DNA of 64,000 bases from Dryas octopetala (lineage: Eukaryota > Streptophyta > Magnoliopsida > Rosales > Rosaceae), in contig OY992832.1 of assembly GCA_963921425.1 (NCBI GenBank), positions 4,650,001 to 4,714,000 on the forward strand. Direction: 5' to 3'. The notes beneath the pieces were generated by a model. That model ran no database searches. It was given only the letters and a program-made list of their open reading frames with translations, and was not told the origin of the DNA. Below are positions 1 to 10,238 of this stretch, in pieces (position 1 is the first letter of the stretch; each line of letters starts with the position of its first letter). Position numbers and translations under genes: made by a program.

Positions 1-388
1 AGCTTCCACTGAAGTGAAGGAGATTGAGTGACTGACTTGACTTGTTCCATCGCAGCGGAATATATTATGCGGTAAGGAAAAACGACTTGTCGTTCAATAC
101 CCGTCTCCAAGTCCAAGTTCCAACGACATGTCGTGCGTGGGTACAAATGGAGAGGACTTTGATTGCATTTCGGTTCGGGTTATCGGGTTTGTTGTTCTTC
201 CCTCAGTCCCTCTTCTGTTTGGCTCGTTTCTGGGGAAGTATTCTGAAAAAAGTAGAAGAAATGACGAGCCGTAGTTCAATTCAAATGCAAATTACTTGAT
301 TTAACTTCGGCCTTCCTTTTCTCAGCTGCCAAAAAGTGGGTTAAAGTACTGATTTTCTTAGAAAGTTGATGCTTGCTGGCATAATTTC
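1..388. repeat. Left copy of a tandem segmental duplication
   Basis: This stretch matches 6041-6428 with only about four substitutions, so the copies are roughly 99% identical at an offset of 6040 bp. In the right copy the same sequence is the upstream region of the quinone oxidoreductase (minus) and the nuclease (plus). Here it starts just upstream of where the oxidoreductase start codon would lie and stops where a retrotransposon LTR begins, about 33 bp before the position of the nuclease start codon. A further copy of the oxidoreductase gene probably lies left of the window; this is inference. Confidence 0.92.
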
Positions 389-655
389 TGATCACGAGAT
401 GAACAGAAGCAAAAGAATATTCAAGAAGCAAAAGGAAATGGATGAAGAAGAATAAAGAAATGAAGCTCTTAGATTGATTAATGAGATGAAGTTACAAAGT
501 ATGAGAAATACACAAAGCTTATATCAAGAGCCAGCTAAAACCAACGAAACAGACTAACAATACTAACAACAATTCCAACTAACTCATTCCTTTCTAACTG
601 AGTAATCCTTTTAACAACTAGAGCCACTAGAATTCTGACAGCTGTATACTTAACA
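389..655 (-). repeat. 3' LTR of the Copia-type element
   Basis: The plus-strand copy begins TGATCACGAG and ends TTAACA, which gives canonical TG...CA ends. It matches 2981-3247 over its whole 267 bp. A G-rich polypurine tract sits immediately inside it in element orientation, which identifies it as the 3' LTR. Confidence 0.9.
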
Positions 656-669
656 TCCCCCCTCAACCT
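656..669 (-). other. Polypurine tract of the Copia-type element
   Basis: On the minus strand the sequence AGGTTGAGGGGGGA directly abuts the TG of the 3' LTR, as expected for the plus-strand DNA synthesis primer of Copia elements. The same tract occurs at 3248-3261 next to the second LTR, which shows that a second internal region begins there. Confidence 0.8.
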
Positions 670-984
670 CAGCAAGGGGACCAAGTCTGAGGTTGCCATG
701 ACACAGGATTACCAGCAAGAATTGTGTGCTCCACTTCTTCAACCTTGCTTTCAATCAACATTACTACACTCCTGACCAACAATTTTTACACTACAAGAAT
801 CACTACCACACAATCCACTACAACTACAATTTCTTTGCAACTTCAATCAACTTCAACTTTTTATTTTGTTTTTTATTTTTTACAACTCCTTTGCAAGACA
901 ACTTCAAGAAACCACCACATGACAACTACAACTTCAACTTCAACTACAACTTAGAACCCAATCAACTACAACTCAGAATCCAAT

Positions 985-1146
985 ATGCTTGACTCCCAAG
1001 CCTTCACCATTTCCAAGTTCAAAAGGTTCAGCCATTGTGAGATTGGTAAGATCAGCTGTCATATGATGAGTAGCTCCTGTATCTGCAATCTAAACATCTT
1101 CAGTTGCAAAACCAACATTGGCCTGAGCAGTAAGAGCATTCAAAGT
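985..1146 (-). pseudogene. Aspartic protease stub of the Copia-type element
   Basis: Continuing the gag frame past its TAG stop gives a Copia protease start with the active-site motif ADTGATHHMT followed by an LGNGEGL-like segment. A second TAG lies just before this motif, where Copia proteases usually have tryptophan. Homology ends near position 985 and low-complexity AACTTC/ACAACT repeats follow, so the rest of pol is missing. It is non-functional as a protease. Confidence 0.7.
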
Positions 1147-2346
1147 CTAAGGTGGTGCTGAGCCTTGATATGCATAGTTGTATCGATTAAAGCAATCTAA
1201 AGCCACATGACCTCTTTTGCCACAAATTTGGCATTCCACAACAGATGAAGCAGTATTCTGAGATGTCCTATCCCTATCAAAGCAGTTCACAGCAATGTGT
1301 CCTCTCCTAGAACAAATCTGACACTCAGGAACCTGTCTACTCCCATTGTTCCAATTATTGACATTAGTGTTACCCCAATTGATATGCCTACTACCATTTC
1401 CTCCAGAATTCCAACCTCTACCACCATTAGAATTGAATTTGCCACCGCTAGTATAACCTCCACCACCAGTATTATAACTTCCACCACTGTTATTATAACC
1501 TCCATAATACCCATTACTCAAATGACTGCCATAACCACCATCTCTATGAGAACCATTCCCTGTAGAAGTCCCAGAATTACCAGTACCAGTATGAGAACCA
1601 CCAGAACCAAGAGTAGTATGATCAGTGTGACCATTAGAACCGTCAGTGTAACCTAATTTAGGCACTGGAAGTTTGGCAACCATAGCAAATATTGTGTGAT
1701 TAGAAACCGAGGCAAGAGAAAGCTTTTTATTAATGTCTTGTTCAGCAGCAAGAAGTTGAGATCGAAACTCCTTTATAGACATAGAGCCCTGATGACCACG
1801 CAGTACAGCTTTCACATGATCAAATTCATCAGGGAGACCATTTAAGGCAACTACATAAGCATCATCATCTGTAACCTGCACCCCCACAGCAGCTACTTGA
1901 GCCCTGACATGTTTAAATTTCAGTAAAAACCTCTCAACAGTATCAGCACCTTTCTGCAAGGTTTGAAAGTCAGTCTTGAGTTGCATAATGGTTGCTCGAG
2001 AATCAGTGTTATACCTCTTCCTAACATTTATCCAAGCTTCATGAGCAGAAGAACAGTCTAAGATGTATTCCATAGATTCTTCAATAACAGATGCCATCAA
2101 CAAACTAGTCAAAGCCTTGTCTGTCTGATCCCATTCAGTAAAAGCTCTATTAACCTCCAGTGTACTAATACCATTCTCATCCAGGACAAATTCTAGTGGA
2201 CAAACAATTGACCCATCTAAATATCCAAACATTCCATGACCTCCTAATACTGTTTTTACTTGAAAACTCCATTTGAGGTAATTATAATCATTCAACCTCA
2301 AGGTCAGAAAAGGAAACAAACCATGAACTCTACTTGCAATCGACAT
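1147..2346 (-). CDS. Copia-type Gag polyprotein (UBN2-like), 399 aa
   Basis: The single open reading frame begins MSIASRVHGLF and carries the N-terminal Copia Gag fold signature: a YLKWSFQVKTVLGG segment near residue 25 and a leucine-rich DFQTLQKG...VERFLLKFKHV region near 125-145. A Gly/Asn/Ser-rich stretch occupies about residues 230-340, and two CCHC-type zinc knuckles follow (CQICSRRGHIAVNC and CQICGKRGHVALDC). Gag proteins of this family package element RNA in virus-like particles. The frame is intact, which is unusual beside a lost pol, and would fit a non-autonomous element supplied with enzymes in trans. The open frame on the opposite strand (1297-1656) is a shadow of the Gly-rich region. 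Confidence 0.85.
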   Translation of the reverse strand: MSIASRVHGLFPFLTLRLNDYNYLKWSFQVKTVLGGHGMFGYLDGSIVCPLEFVLDENGISTLEVNRAFTEWDQTDKALTSLLMASVIEESMEYILDCSSAHEAWINVRKRYNTDSRATIMQLKTDFQTLQKGADTVERFLLKFKHVRAQVAAVGVQVTDDDAYVVALNGLPDEFDHVKAVLRGHQGSMSIKEFRSQLLAAEQDINKKLSLASVSNHTIFAMVAKLPVPKLGYTDGSNGHTDHTTLGSGGSHTGTGNSGTSTGNGSHRDGGYGSHLSNGYYGGYNNSGGSYNTGGGGYTSGGKFNSNGGRGWNSGGNGSRHINWGNTNVNNWNNGSRQVPECQICSRRGHIAVNCFDRDRTSQNTASSVVECQICGKRGHVALDCFNRYNYAYQGSAPP

Positions 2347-2960
2347 GGCTACAGATCTATTCCAACAACAATCTCACAACACTTACAACAATATTTCAAC
2401 ACTCCAACACTCCTGAAAACTCAACACTTCAAGAAAATGCACAATACTTCAAGAAACATCAATACGGTCAAGAATTTATCAGAAATTGACACAACCAAGA
2501 TCTATCACAGCAACAAAGAACAATATGATCCCAAATCAGAACAATTACTTGAGCAAAACAAGAACATACTCCAAGAAATCACACTTCTCTGATCAATTAA
2601 CAAAGACAAGAAGAGAGACACAATACCCAACGACGAACGATAACACAGACGACGAAGTTCGCAATCACAATTTAAAGAACTCGAAAAATCCAAAGTACAA
2701 CCCACATTGCGAAAAGAACCAAGCACTGAAAAAATTGCAAAATCAGTAGACGAAGCACAACACCTTTACTACGCTGCAGAAACCAGAGACGATCGGACGA
2801 TCGGAGAAGACAATCGGAGAAGATCAGATGATCAGACCCATGGACCCACGGACGAAGAGGAAAAATGAACAAAAAGGAAGACGAAGACAAAAATGAAGTC
2901 GAAGCTAGCAGCAAAAGCAAAAAGCAAAGGGAAGTTCAAGACCCATGGACCAAAAGCGTG

Positions 2961-2980
2961 AGCTAGGGGCTCTGATACCA
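2961..2980 (-). other. Primer binding site (initiator tRNA-Met type)
   Basis: On the minus strand TGGTATCAGAGC starts directly after the LTR end with no spacer. This string is the standard initiator-methionine tRNA primer site of plant Copia elements and confirms that the LTR at 2981-3247 is the 5' LTR. Confidence 0.88.
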
Positions 2981-3247
2981 TGATCACGAGATGAACAAAA
3001 GCAAAAGAATATTCAAGAAGCAAAGGAAAATGGATGAAGAAGAAGAAAGAAATGAAGCTCTTAGATTGATTAATGAGATGAAGTTATAGAGAATGAGAAA
3101 TACACAAAGCTTATATCAAGAGCCAGCTAAAACCAACGAAACAGACTAACAAGACTAACAACAATTCCAATTAACTCATTCCTTTCTAACTGAGTAATCC
3201 TTTTAACAACTAGAGCCACTAGAATTCTGACAACTGTATACTTAACA
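2981..3247 (-). repeat. 5' LTR of the Copia-type element
   Basis: It is 267 bp long with the same ends as 389-655 and about 10 differences from it (about 96% identity). On its far side it does not meet host DNA but a second copy of the polypurine tract and internal sequence, so this LTR is shared by two internal regions. Confidence 0.9.
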
Positions 3248-3458
3248 TCCCCCCTCAACCTCAGCAAGGGGACCAAGTCTGAGGTTGCCATGACACAGGA
3301 TTACCAGCAAGAATTGTGTGCTCCACTTCTTCAACCTTGCTTTCAATCAACATTACTACACTCCTGACCAACAATTTTTACACTACAAGAATCACTACCA
3401 CACAATCCACTACAACTACAATTCCTTTGCAACTTCAATCAACTTCAACTTTTTATTT
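3248..3458 (-). repeat. Second, truncated copy of the Copia internal 3' region
   Basis: This segment repeats 656-866 with only one visible mismatch in 211 bp. It begins with the polypurine tract and ends abruptly in a T-rich run at 3458, where the sequence changes to the acceptor of the beta-galactosidase exon. It is far more similar to its partner than the two LTRs are to each other. Confidence 0.88.
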
Positions 3459-3462
3459 GCAG

Positions 3463-3573
3463 GTTTGCCTTGGCCAAGAAGAATGTTCAGTCCCCATCTC
3501 CACAGAAACCCTTGGTGATCCTTGTCCTGGAGTGCTAAAAAGTTTAGCTGTTGAAGCTCTTTGCAGTGACTAA
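3463..3573 (+). pseudogene. Orphan last exon of a plant beta-galactosidase (GH35), SUEL lectin end
   Basis: The 36 codons after an AG acceptor at 3461-3462 contain EECSVPISTETLGDPCPGVL and KSLAVEALC, the closing part of the C-terminal galactose-binding lectin (SUEL) domain of plant cell-wall beta-galactosidases, with a natural stop codon. No other exon of the gene precedes it: 4 bp upstream of the exon the sequence becomes retrotransposon. It lies convergent to the quinone oxidoreductase gene. The duplication/insertion has probably cut it off from the rest of its gene. Whether a complete gene exists elsewhere cannot be seen here. Confidence 0.8.
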
Positions 3574-3846
3574 ATTTTAAAAGTTCCACTTACACCAAAC
3601 AAAGAAAGTTGAATGGATCCTTGTACAATGCTGACTAAGATGAAACAATATTCACACATATTCCAAGAAGGGCATGAAGCCACCAAATTCCAAACAGAAT
3701 GATACATTAAATGTGCTTTATTCTCATAATACAAGAGACGACATAAGCATTGGCACACCACAAATGCACATTAAGCATTATTCTAGACCCGAGTTCATGG
3801 GGTCTGAACCATGTTGTTCACTTGATTACAAATAACATTCATATCA

Positions 3847-6025
3847 TCAGGGAACAAGCAGTATCTTACCAATATGTTGGCTACTTTCCAAGAGCTTGTG
3901 AGCCTCTGCTGCTTCAGATAATGGAAAATACTTGTAGACCACAATTTTCACCTTACCAGCCGCAATTGCAGGCCACACATTGCTCTCCACTTCCCTCACA
4001 ATTTCCGCTTTGTTTTCTGGACTTCTGTATCGCAACCCAGCCGCTGCATGTACAACCACCATATGATATAAGGATATGACTAATACATATTAAACAAAGC
4101 ACAACTCTTTCCGAAAGAGGTGGAAAAAAACTGTCACTAAGGTATTAATACTAGGAAAAATCAACGCTCAAGCATACACCATATCAATACAAAATCGTTC
4201 ATTCCATGTGTCAGTTTGGCACCAGATATGCAAAATGACATGTAAAATTGACGTTTAAAACATTAAGGATCAAAGTTCTACAGAGGAAACCATGAACTAG
4301 AGAAACCAAATCCACCCAACTCCAAACCAGTGGTACTCAAACCTACCTTGGATGGTGAGACGCTTTGCAAGCACAGTACGAAGATCTATTTCTGTAACAG
4401 AACCACTCAGGGTCCCAATGACAAAAAGTCTCCCATCAACCTTTAAGCTTTCAAGGTTTCGCCGAAAATATGATGCCCCAATGCTATCCAAGATAACATC
4501 AACACCTGCCATTGAGTATATATCAATATGTTTTTTCTTCTGTAACAGTAACTATATATAAAAATTAAAGGTACAACAATCTTTCTGGAGATATATTGAT
4601 GGGGTGTTGATGCAAGAGAACAAACCTTTTCCACCTGTTTCTTCCTTAACCCGTGCAACAAAGTCCTCAGTCTTGTAATTGATGCATACATCAGCTCCAA
4701 GATCCTTGCAAGCAGCCAACTTTTCCTCACTACCTGGTAATCAAAAATCTTGATTCAAGATCTACATCCATAAAACTATAAAAGTTCATTTTATGCCATA
4801 AAAGAAAAGTGCAGCTTACCTGCTGTGACAAACACTCTTGCTCCCCTGTACTTAGCTATCTGAATTGCAAATGTACCAATTCCACTGGAGCCCCCATGAA
4901 CCTGAAATTTTAACAGTCCTTCAGTGATATATATAAAGCTATGCATCAGACAAAGAAAGCAATAGACTTTCTCAATTGGGTTATGCCTAGAGCACAGTTT
5001 ATGAAAGTATCAGCACTAATGTGCAATAATTCCAACCTATATATATGCATATTATAGAACTTTTACTTATAATAACATATTCCATACATCCTCATGAAAA
5101 TATGTCAAAGCACCTGACATTTTGAGAAAAGAAAGATACTGAGATGCTTGGAACTCAAACCATCACAGCATTTGCATTCAAATGACTGTACCAGAATATT
5201 AGAGTAGGTAGAGTAGACTTGGAAGTTACCAAAAATGATTCACCAGCAGATAGCCGACTCATCATAAAAACAGTCGACCAAACAGTGCATGCCACCTCAG
5301 GAAAACTAGCAGCATCCTTCAAAGAAACACCAACTGGGGAAGGAAAAACTTGTCCTGCTGGAGCAGCCACCTTCTCAGCATACCCTCCTCCACTAAGAAG
5401 AGCACACACCTGCATCACACAAATTGGTACAAAGGGTCAATGCAATGCTGAAAATATAGTGCTTCTATCACGCTTAGCTAGTTAGCTCTACACCAAAACA
5501 TTTTGATGGGTAAACTGGGATTTTAACCCATTACCTTGTACTCTAATTACAAATCACTGATGAAGCAAATTCAAACTCTTATGAAAGAAATTTATATTCC
5601 TTAAGGTCCATTACATAAGAAGTCAAATGAACCCATGGTTTCAGCTCATGAAGTCAACTGAAAGGTAAAAACTTTGATCAAGGGTATAAATTACTAACAC
5701 CATTTGCAACATATTTCCGATTTCTTGTTTGGTTACTATGAAAATTCCAAACAATATCCGAATTCCAAATCACCTGATCGCCGACTTTCCAGCGTGACAC
5801 GTGTTTCCCAACGGCCTCGATGGTTCCAGAACATTCGAGACCCAGGTACTGGCTGGAACCAGGGGGCGGTGGGTACAGGCCCTTCCTCTGAAAGGCGTCG
5901 GCTCGGTTCAGCGCCGTGGCCTCGACTTTGATTAGAACTTCGTCGTCTTTGAGTTCTGGGTCTTCGACTTCTTGTAGTTTCAGGACCTCCGGTCCACCTG
6001 GAGCGCTTATCACTATGGCCTTCAT
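3847..6025 (-). CDS. NAD(P)H:quinone oxidoreductase, PIG3-like MDR family, 325 aa
   Basis: Six exons on the minus strand: 6025-5774, 5409-5230, 4901-4820, 4733-4626, 4505-4347, 4043-3847. All join in frame at GT-AG borders and give 325 residues, normal for this family. The start MKAIVISAPGGPEVLKL is the family N-terminus; the open frame extends upstream only to a GTG, so the ATG at 6025 is preferred. Residues 40-52 (LNRADAFQRKGLY) and 63-68 (LECSGT) are typical of zinc-free quinone reductases. Exon 3 holds the Rossmann motif VHGGSSGIGTFAIQIAK, and exon 5 has VDVILDSIGASYF. The enzyme is expected to reduce quinones with NAD(P)H in the cytosol. It faces a nuclease gene across a 436 bp shared promoter region. 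Confidence 0.93.
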
Positions 6026-6461
6026 TGATGCTTGGGCTTGAGCTTCCACTGAAGTGAAGGAGATTGAGTGACTGACTTGACTTGTTCCTTCGCAGCGGAA
6101 TATATTATACGGTAAGGAAAAACGACTTGTCGTTCAATACCCGTCTCCAAGTCCAAGTTCCAACGACATGTCGTGCGTGGGTACAAATGGAGAGGACTTT
6201 GATTGCATTTCGGTTCGGGTTATCGGGTTTGTTGTTCTTCCCTCAGTCCCTCTTCTGTTTGGCTCGTTTCTGGGGAAGTATTCTGAAAAAAGGAGAAGAA
6301 ATGACGAGCCGTAGTTCAATTCAAATGCAAATTACTTGATTTAACTTCGGCCTTCCTTTTCTCAGCAGCCAAAAAGTGGGTTAAAGTACTGATTTTCTTA
6401 GAAAGTTGATGCTTGCTGGCATAATTTCTACTGGGAAAATCTACCAGTGTTGTTGACAGAT
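6026..6461. promoter_or_regulatory. Divergent promoter region between quinone oxidoreductase and nuclease genes
   Basis: These 436 bp separate the two start codons of genes transcribed away from each other, so both promoters and both 5' untranslated regions must fit here. Its first 388 bp outside the oxidoreductase start are present again at 1-388. No clear TATA box is obvious for either gene. Confidence 0.6.
6041..6428. repeat. Right copy of the tandem segmental duplication
   Basis: It is the partner of 1-388. After 6428 this copy continues uninterrupted into the nuclease gene, whereas the left copy switches to an LTR at the equivalent base. Confidence 0.92.
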
Positions 6462-9400
6462 ATGGGTGGGTCTGGGCTATGGTGGACTTGGAGGATGATT
6501 GGTTTTCTGTTATTGGTGCCAGGGATTCTGGGCTGGGGCAAAGAAGGCCACTATGCAGTTTGCAAGATAGCAGAGGTGAGTAAGTATATTTAGTGCTACA
6601 ACACTTTTATTTTTTATTTTTAATAGTGGGTGTTTCTGGTTTTGTATCTTGCTGTGAATAAAAAGTTTTGGAGTCTGTCAAAGCCTCAAGGTTCTTTGGA
6701 ATTTGATTTTATGCTCCCCAAGCCAACATGAAAAGGAATAACTAGAAATGATGCAATCTTGCTTTGGTACTTGCAAACATGTTGCTACAAGAGTCATTGG
6801 CCAATACAAATAGCTATGGTAGAGATAAGAGTGGATTTTGGGCAGTCAAGTGTTAGCAGAATTGTCAATACCATCCTGGGAAACATACATAATTTGGATA
6901 CCCCATGTCATTTTAGCTTCATTTGGGATCAAAATGTGTTTTAAGTGCGAATGAAGTTAAAGTAATGGGTGTAGAGTTTTGTCCCTGTCACTTCATATTT
7001 GTGCTTATATTGCAACTCTGAAGATGGCGATGAGGTGGGTTCTGAATCTTGAATTATACGGAGGTTTGATGAGACACCTTTGTTTTGATCCAGGGATTTC
7101 TGAGTGAAGATGCTCTAGCTGCAGTAAAACAATTGCTACCAGAGTCTGCCGAGGGTGATCTTGCGGCAGTTTGCTCCTGGCCTGATGAGATTCGCTTCCA
7201 TTTGCGGTGGAGTAGTGTTTTACACTATGTTGACACACCAGATTTTATGTGTAACTACAGATACTGCAGTAAGTAGCTAGTTTTCAATGGTCCGGTGATG
7301 CTACTTTGCAGTATTTTGTATATTAAATTTTCTGAATGTTTCTCTAATTAAATTGCTGTGAGATTCTCTATTATGTAATATAAGACGGTGCATATGTTAA
7401 TGATTTGGGACTGCGCAATTTAATGCATGGTCTTCCTTTAACTTTACTCAAAATAAAAGATAATGTTATTGCCCTTGTCTAATAGGAGACTGCCATGACC
7501 CTTCTGGACATAAAGATAGATGTGTAACTGGAGCAATTTACAACTATACAATGCAACTCCTTTCGGATTATCATGACTCCATCTTGGAATCAAAATGTAA
7601 GCACCCATATTTACTAGATTTAACACTTACCCTTTCTAACATATAATTATTCCTAAATATCAAATTCCTTTTTTTTTTTTTCATTTAATGACAGACAACT
7701 TAACAGAGGCACTTATGTTCTTATCTCATTTCATTGGGGATGTCCATCAGGTTTGCTCTTCATACTGGTACCTCAAAACTTTAACCGCCTTATGGAAAAA
7801 GCAAACCATGCAGTGGCATACCACTTGAAACTTTAATGAACAATTGAATTTTAGATCTCAAATTCACTTTGCTTGTAAAACTAACTATTACATTCGTTGA
7901 TTAAAACATTTTTAACCTAAATATTTCTGTGGTTTACTATGGAACATTCATGGATTGGATTTTTCCATCCACATTGAAGAGTTTTTCTAGATAAAATAGT
8001 GCAAATTAATGAAAGATAGAGGTTTATAAGATTTCTGCATATTTTAGAAGAGAAAACATCATTTTCATTTTCTTTTAAAACTTCAAGTTTTGTGTTGACA
8101 GCCCTTACATGTTGGTTTCACTGGAGATGAAGGCGGGAACACAGTAATAGTCCGGTGGTATCGCAGGAAGACAAATCTTCACCATGTAAGTCTTAATTCC
8201 TGCTTAATGACCACTATAGTGGTGTAAGTGCAGATTAATAAGCACATATTTGGTTACCCTTTCAACTTGGACATAAATACATGATTATAGTCTTCTTTCC
8301 CCTTTATTTTCCACTTCCATCCCTTGCCCTGTTTTTATGGATTTATTTTTTGACAAGAATGACTGTGCAAAGAAACAGTCAGATGCCACAGGTTATTGCA
8401 ATGGGAAAATATGGCATATGTGTTGTTTGTTTCATTTTATAAGCAGTATGCAGTTTGATTCTGTAAGATGGTTTTGTTCCAGGTCTGGGATACTATGATC
8501 ATTGATTCTGCACTAAAGACATTCTATAGCCAGGATCTTGCAATCATGATAAAGGCCATTCAAAGGAATATTACGGTATGAAGTTCATTTTTTATTGATG
8601 TTTTAGTTTGTTATAGAGTTTAATGTGCTTTAGTCCTCACAAGAGCGCACATGCCTGTACAGCAATGTGATACTTACATTTGCTTTTTGTTTATTTGTAT
8701 ATACTCTCCGTAGGATGGTTGGTCCAATGATATATCATCATGGCAGATTTGTGCAAATAATCAGACTGTATGTCCAAATGAGTACGTACATGTTTCTTTT
8801 ATTTCCTTTAATGCTTGATACCACTTCATGCCTAACCTGATGTTTTGAGATGTTTGATCTGTTCAGTTTAGTTTACTTGGCTTTTCATCTTCCCAAATCC
8901 CAAGCTCAATTTCAGGAATTGGGTGAAAGTGGTGTTGTAAGATATGAAATATAGGGCATTGTGTAGCTTACTTAATTTTAATCTCCCAAAGTTAATAAGG
9001 TGAAAGTAGTGGTGAATTATTTATTATAGGTAGATTGAAATAGATTCTAGCCATTGATTGGCCATGCTGACATGCATATTCCATTTGGCGTCAACCATAC
9101 TGCTAAAGGTGGGATTTTCATATGAATGTCTTTTCATGGTTGAAAGAGCAATTACTAATGCAGATTCTCAAACAGAAATACATACTAACAGATCCATCTT
9201 TTATCTTGTATATAGAAAAGAAATTAACACCATAAATCTGATATTGAAATTAAGGCATGTTTAGATTTGGTTTAACTTGTTTTTGGTCTTCCAGGTATGC
9301 TTCTGAAAGCATTAGTTTGGCATGCAAATACGCTTACAGGAATGCCACACCAGGAAGCACTCTGATTGGTATGTTCTCTTTTCTGGTGAAGATTTGCGTT

Positions 9401-9862
9401 TTCATATGCAGAGCTTGCAAGGCACAACAAGTTAATTTTGAATTTATCACCAAAAAAATTCCCATAAGAAGTTGCCTTTTATTTGTCCTGGATAGGAGAA
9501 AATAAAAAATAAAAATTCAGCTAGGATTTGATTTTCCATGGTAGTTTCGTTTTTCCTTCCTTAAGTGCTTCTGTATTGGTTCCCTCTAGTTGACTTTTGC
9601 ATCATTCACATTGCATGTCCTATTATATAATCACATTTCTGATTTCTTATATTGCTGGTTTCATCACATCACATGGACATGCAGCATTTTTCTCTTGATG
9701 CTAGCATATTCTGAAAAAGTTTTGTTCTAATCATGTGAATTAGATGATTACTTCCTTTCTCGGCTACCTGTTGTGGAGAAGAGACTAGCTCAAAGTGGGG
9801 TCCGCTTGGCTGCTACCCTCAACCGTATCTTCTCTTCTAAAGCAAAAATTGCTGAAGCATGA
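6462..9862 (+). CDS. S1/P1-type zinc endonuclease, ENDO4-like, 297 aa
   Basis: Nine exons: 6462-6575, 7094-7268, 7486-7596, 7695-7750, 8102-8185, 8483-8575, 8714-8781, 9295-9368, 9744-9862, in frame throughout. A signal peptide (residues 1-24) precedes WGKEGH, so the mature protein starts with the tryptophan that binds zinc in P1 nuclease. The other zinc ligands fall at the expected spacing: D in CSWPDEI, H in LHYVDTP, H/D/H in LSHFIGDVHQPLH, and H/D in LHHVWD. N-glycosylation sites (NYT, NLT, NIT, NAT) are present. Such enzymes cut single-stranded DNA and RNA in vacuolar or secreted compartments during senescence and cell death. The sequence is closest, from memory, to Arabidopsis ENDO4, itself a neighbour of a quinone reductase gene. 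Confidence 0.93.
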
Positions 9863-10238
9863 AAATAAGAAGAGGATAGGGATGCATCTTCAGAGGGTCG
9901 AATATAATGGGCCCCACCATTATTTCCTAGAAGCTTGAAGTTCCCCTACGCGAGCCCTCATGTACCAGATTTGTTCATTCTTAATGTATTATTCTTCCTC
10001 ATATGTTGGTGATGCCCCCAATATGCCAGAATATACCCCACGTTGCTTGTGTTAAATATTAGCTTTTGGGGCACTTATAATAGAGGGAAGACCAAACTTG
10101 TACTCATTGACAACCTTTGATGGCTTCTAAATATATACGTATCCAAGTCCTTCTGCTGGGCTTATAAATAATCTGTGTAGTGTCATATTATTGACGAACA
10201 AATTAATCTGTTGGTTATCTAAGCAGAGAGAACTTAAG
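9863..10238. other. Spacer between the two nuclease genes
   Basis: This holds the 3' untranslated region of the first nuclease and the promoter of the second. A TATA-like box TATAAATA lies at 10163-10170, about 70 bp before the start codon of the second gene. Confidence 0.6.
10163..10170 (+). promoter_or_regulatory. TATA box of the second nuclease gene
   Basis: TATAAATA lies 69 bp upstream of the ATG at 10239, which leaves room for a short leader of about 40 bases. Confidence 0.5.

Larger units (their letters stand above)
389..3458 (-). mobile_element. Copia-type LTR retrotransposon, gag only, with an extra partial internal copy
   Basis: Read on the minus strand the order is: partial internal region (3458-3248), LTR (3247-2981), tRNA-Met-type primer binding site, gag, a protease stub broken by stop codons, polypurine tract, LTR (655-389). 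The LTRs are 267 bp, begin TG and end CA, and differ at about 10 positions. No integrase, reverse transcriptase or RNase H is present, so it cannot move on its own. It is either a TR-GAG-type non-autonomous element or a pol-deleted Copia. No matching target-site duplication is visible at the two outer ends (atttc on the left, gcagg on the right). Confidence 0.88.

Noticed and set aside
1297..1656. 119-residue plus-strand frame rich in Thr, Ser and Ile
   Set aside because: It lies exactly antisense to the Gly/Asn-rich part of the Copia gag; its composition is a by-product of that repeat.
3316..3573. 85-residue plus-strand frame joining retrotransposon sequence to the beta-galactosidase exon
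   Set aside because: The N-terminal half is non-coding element sequence shared with 724-954; only the part after the acceptor at 3463 is protein-like.
5774..6049. Upstream start (GTG at 6049) for the quinone oxidoreductase
   Set aside because: It is not an ATG, and the family N-terminus MKAIVI starts at 6025.
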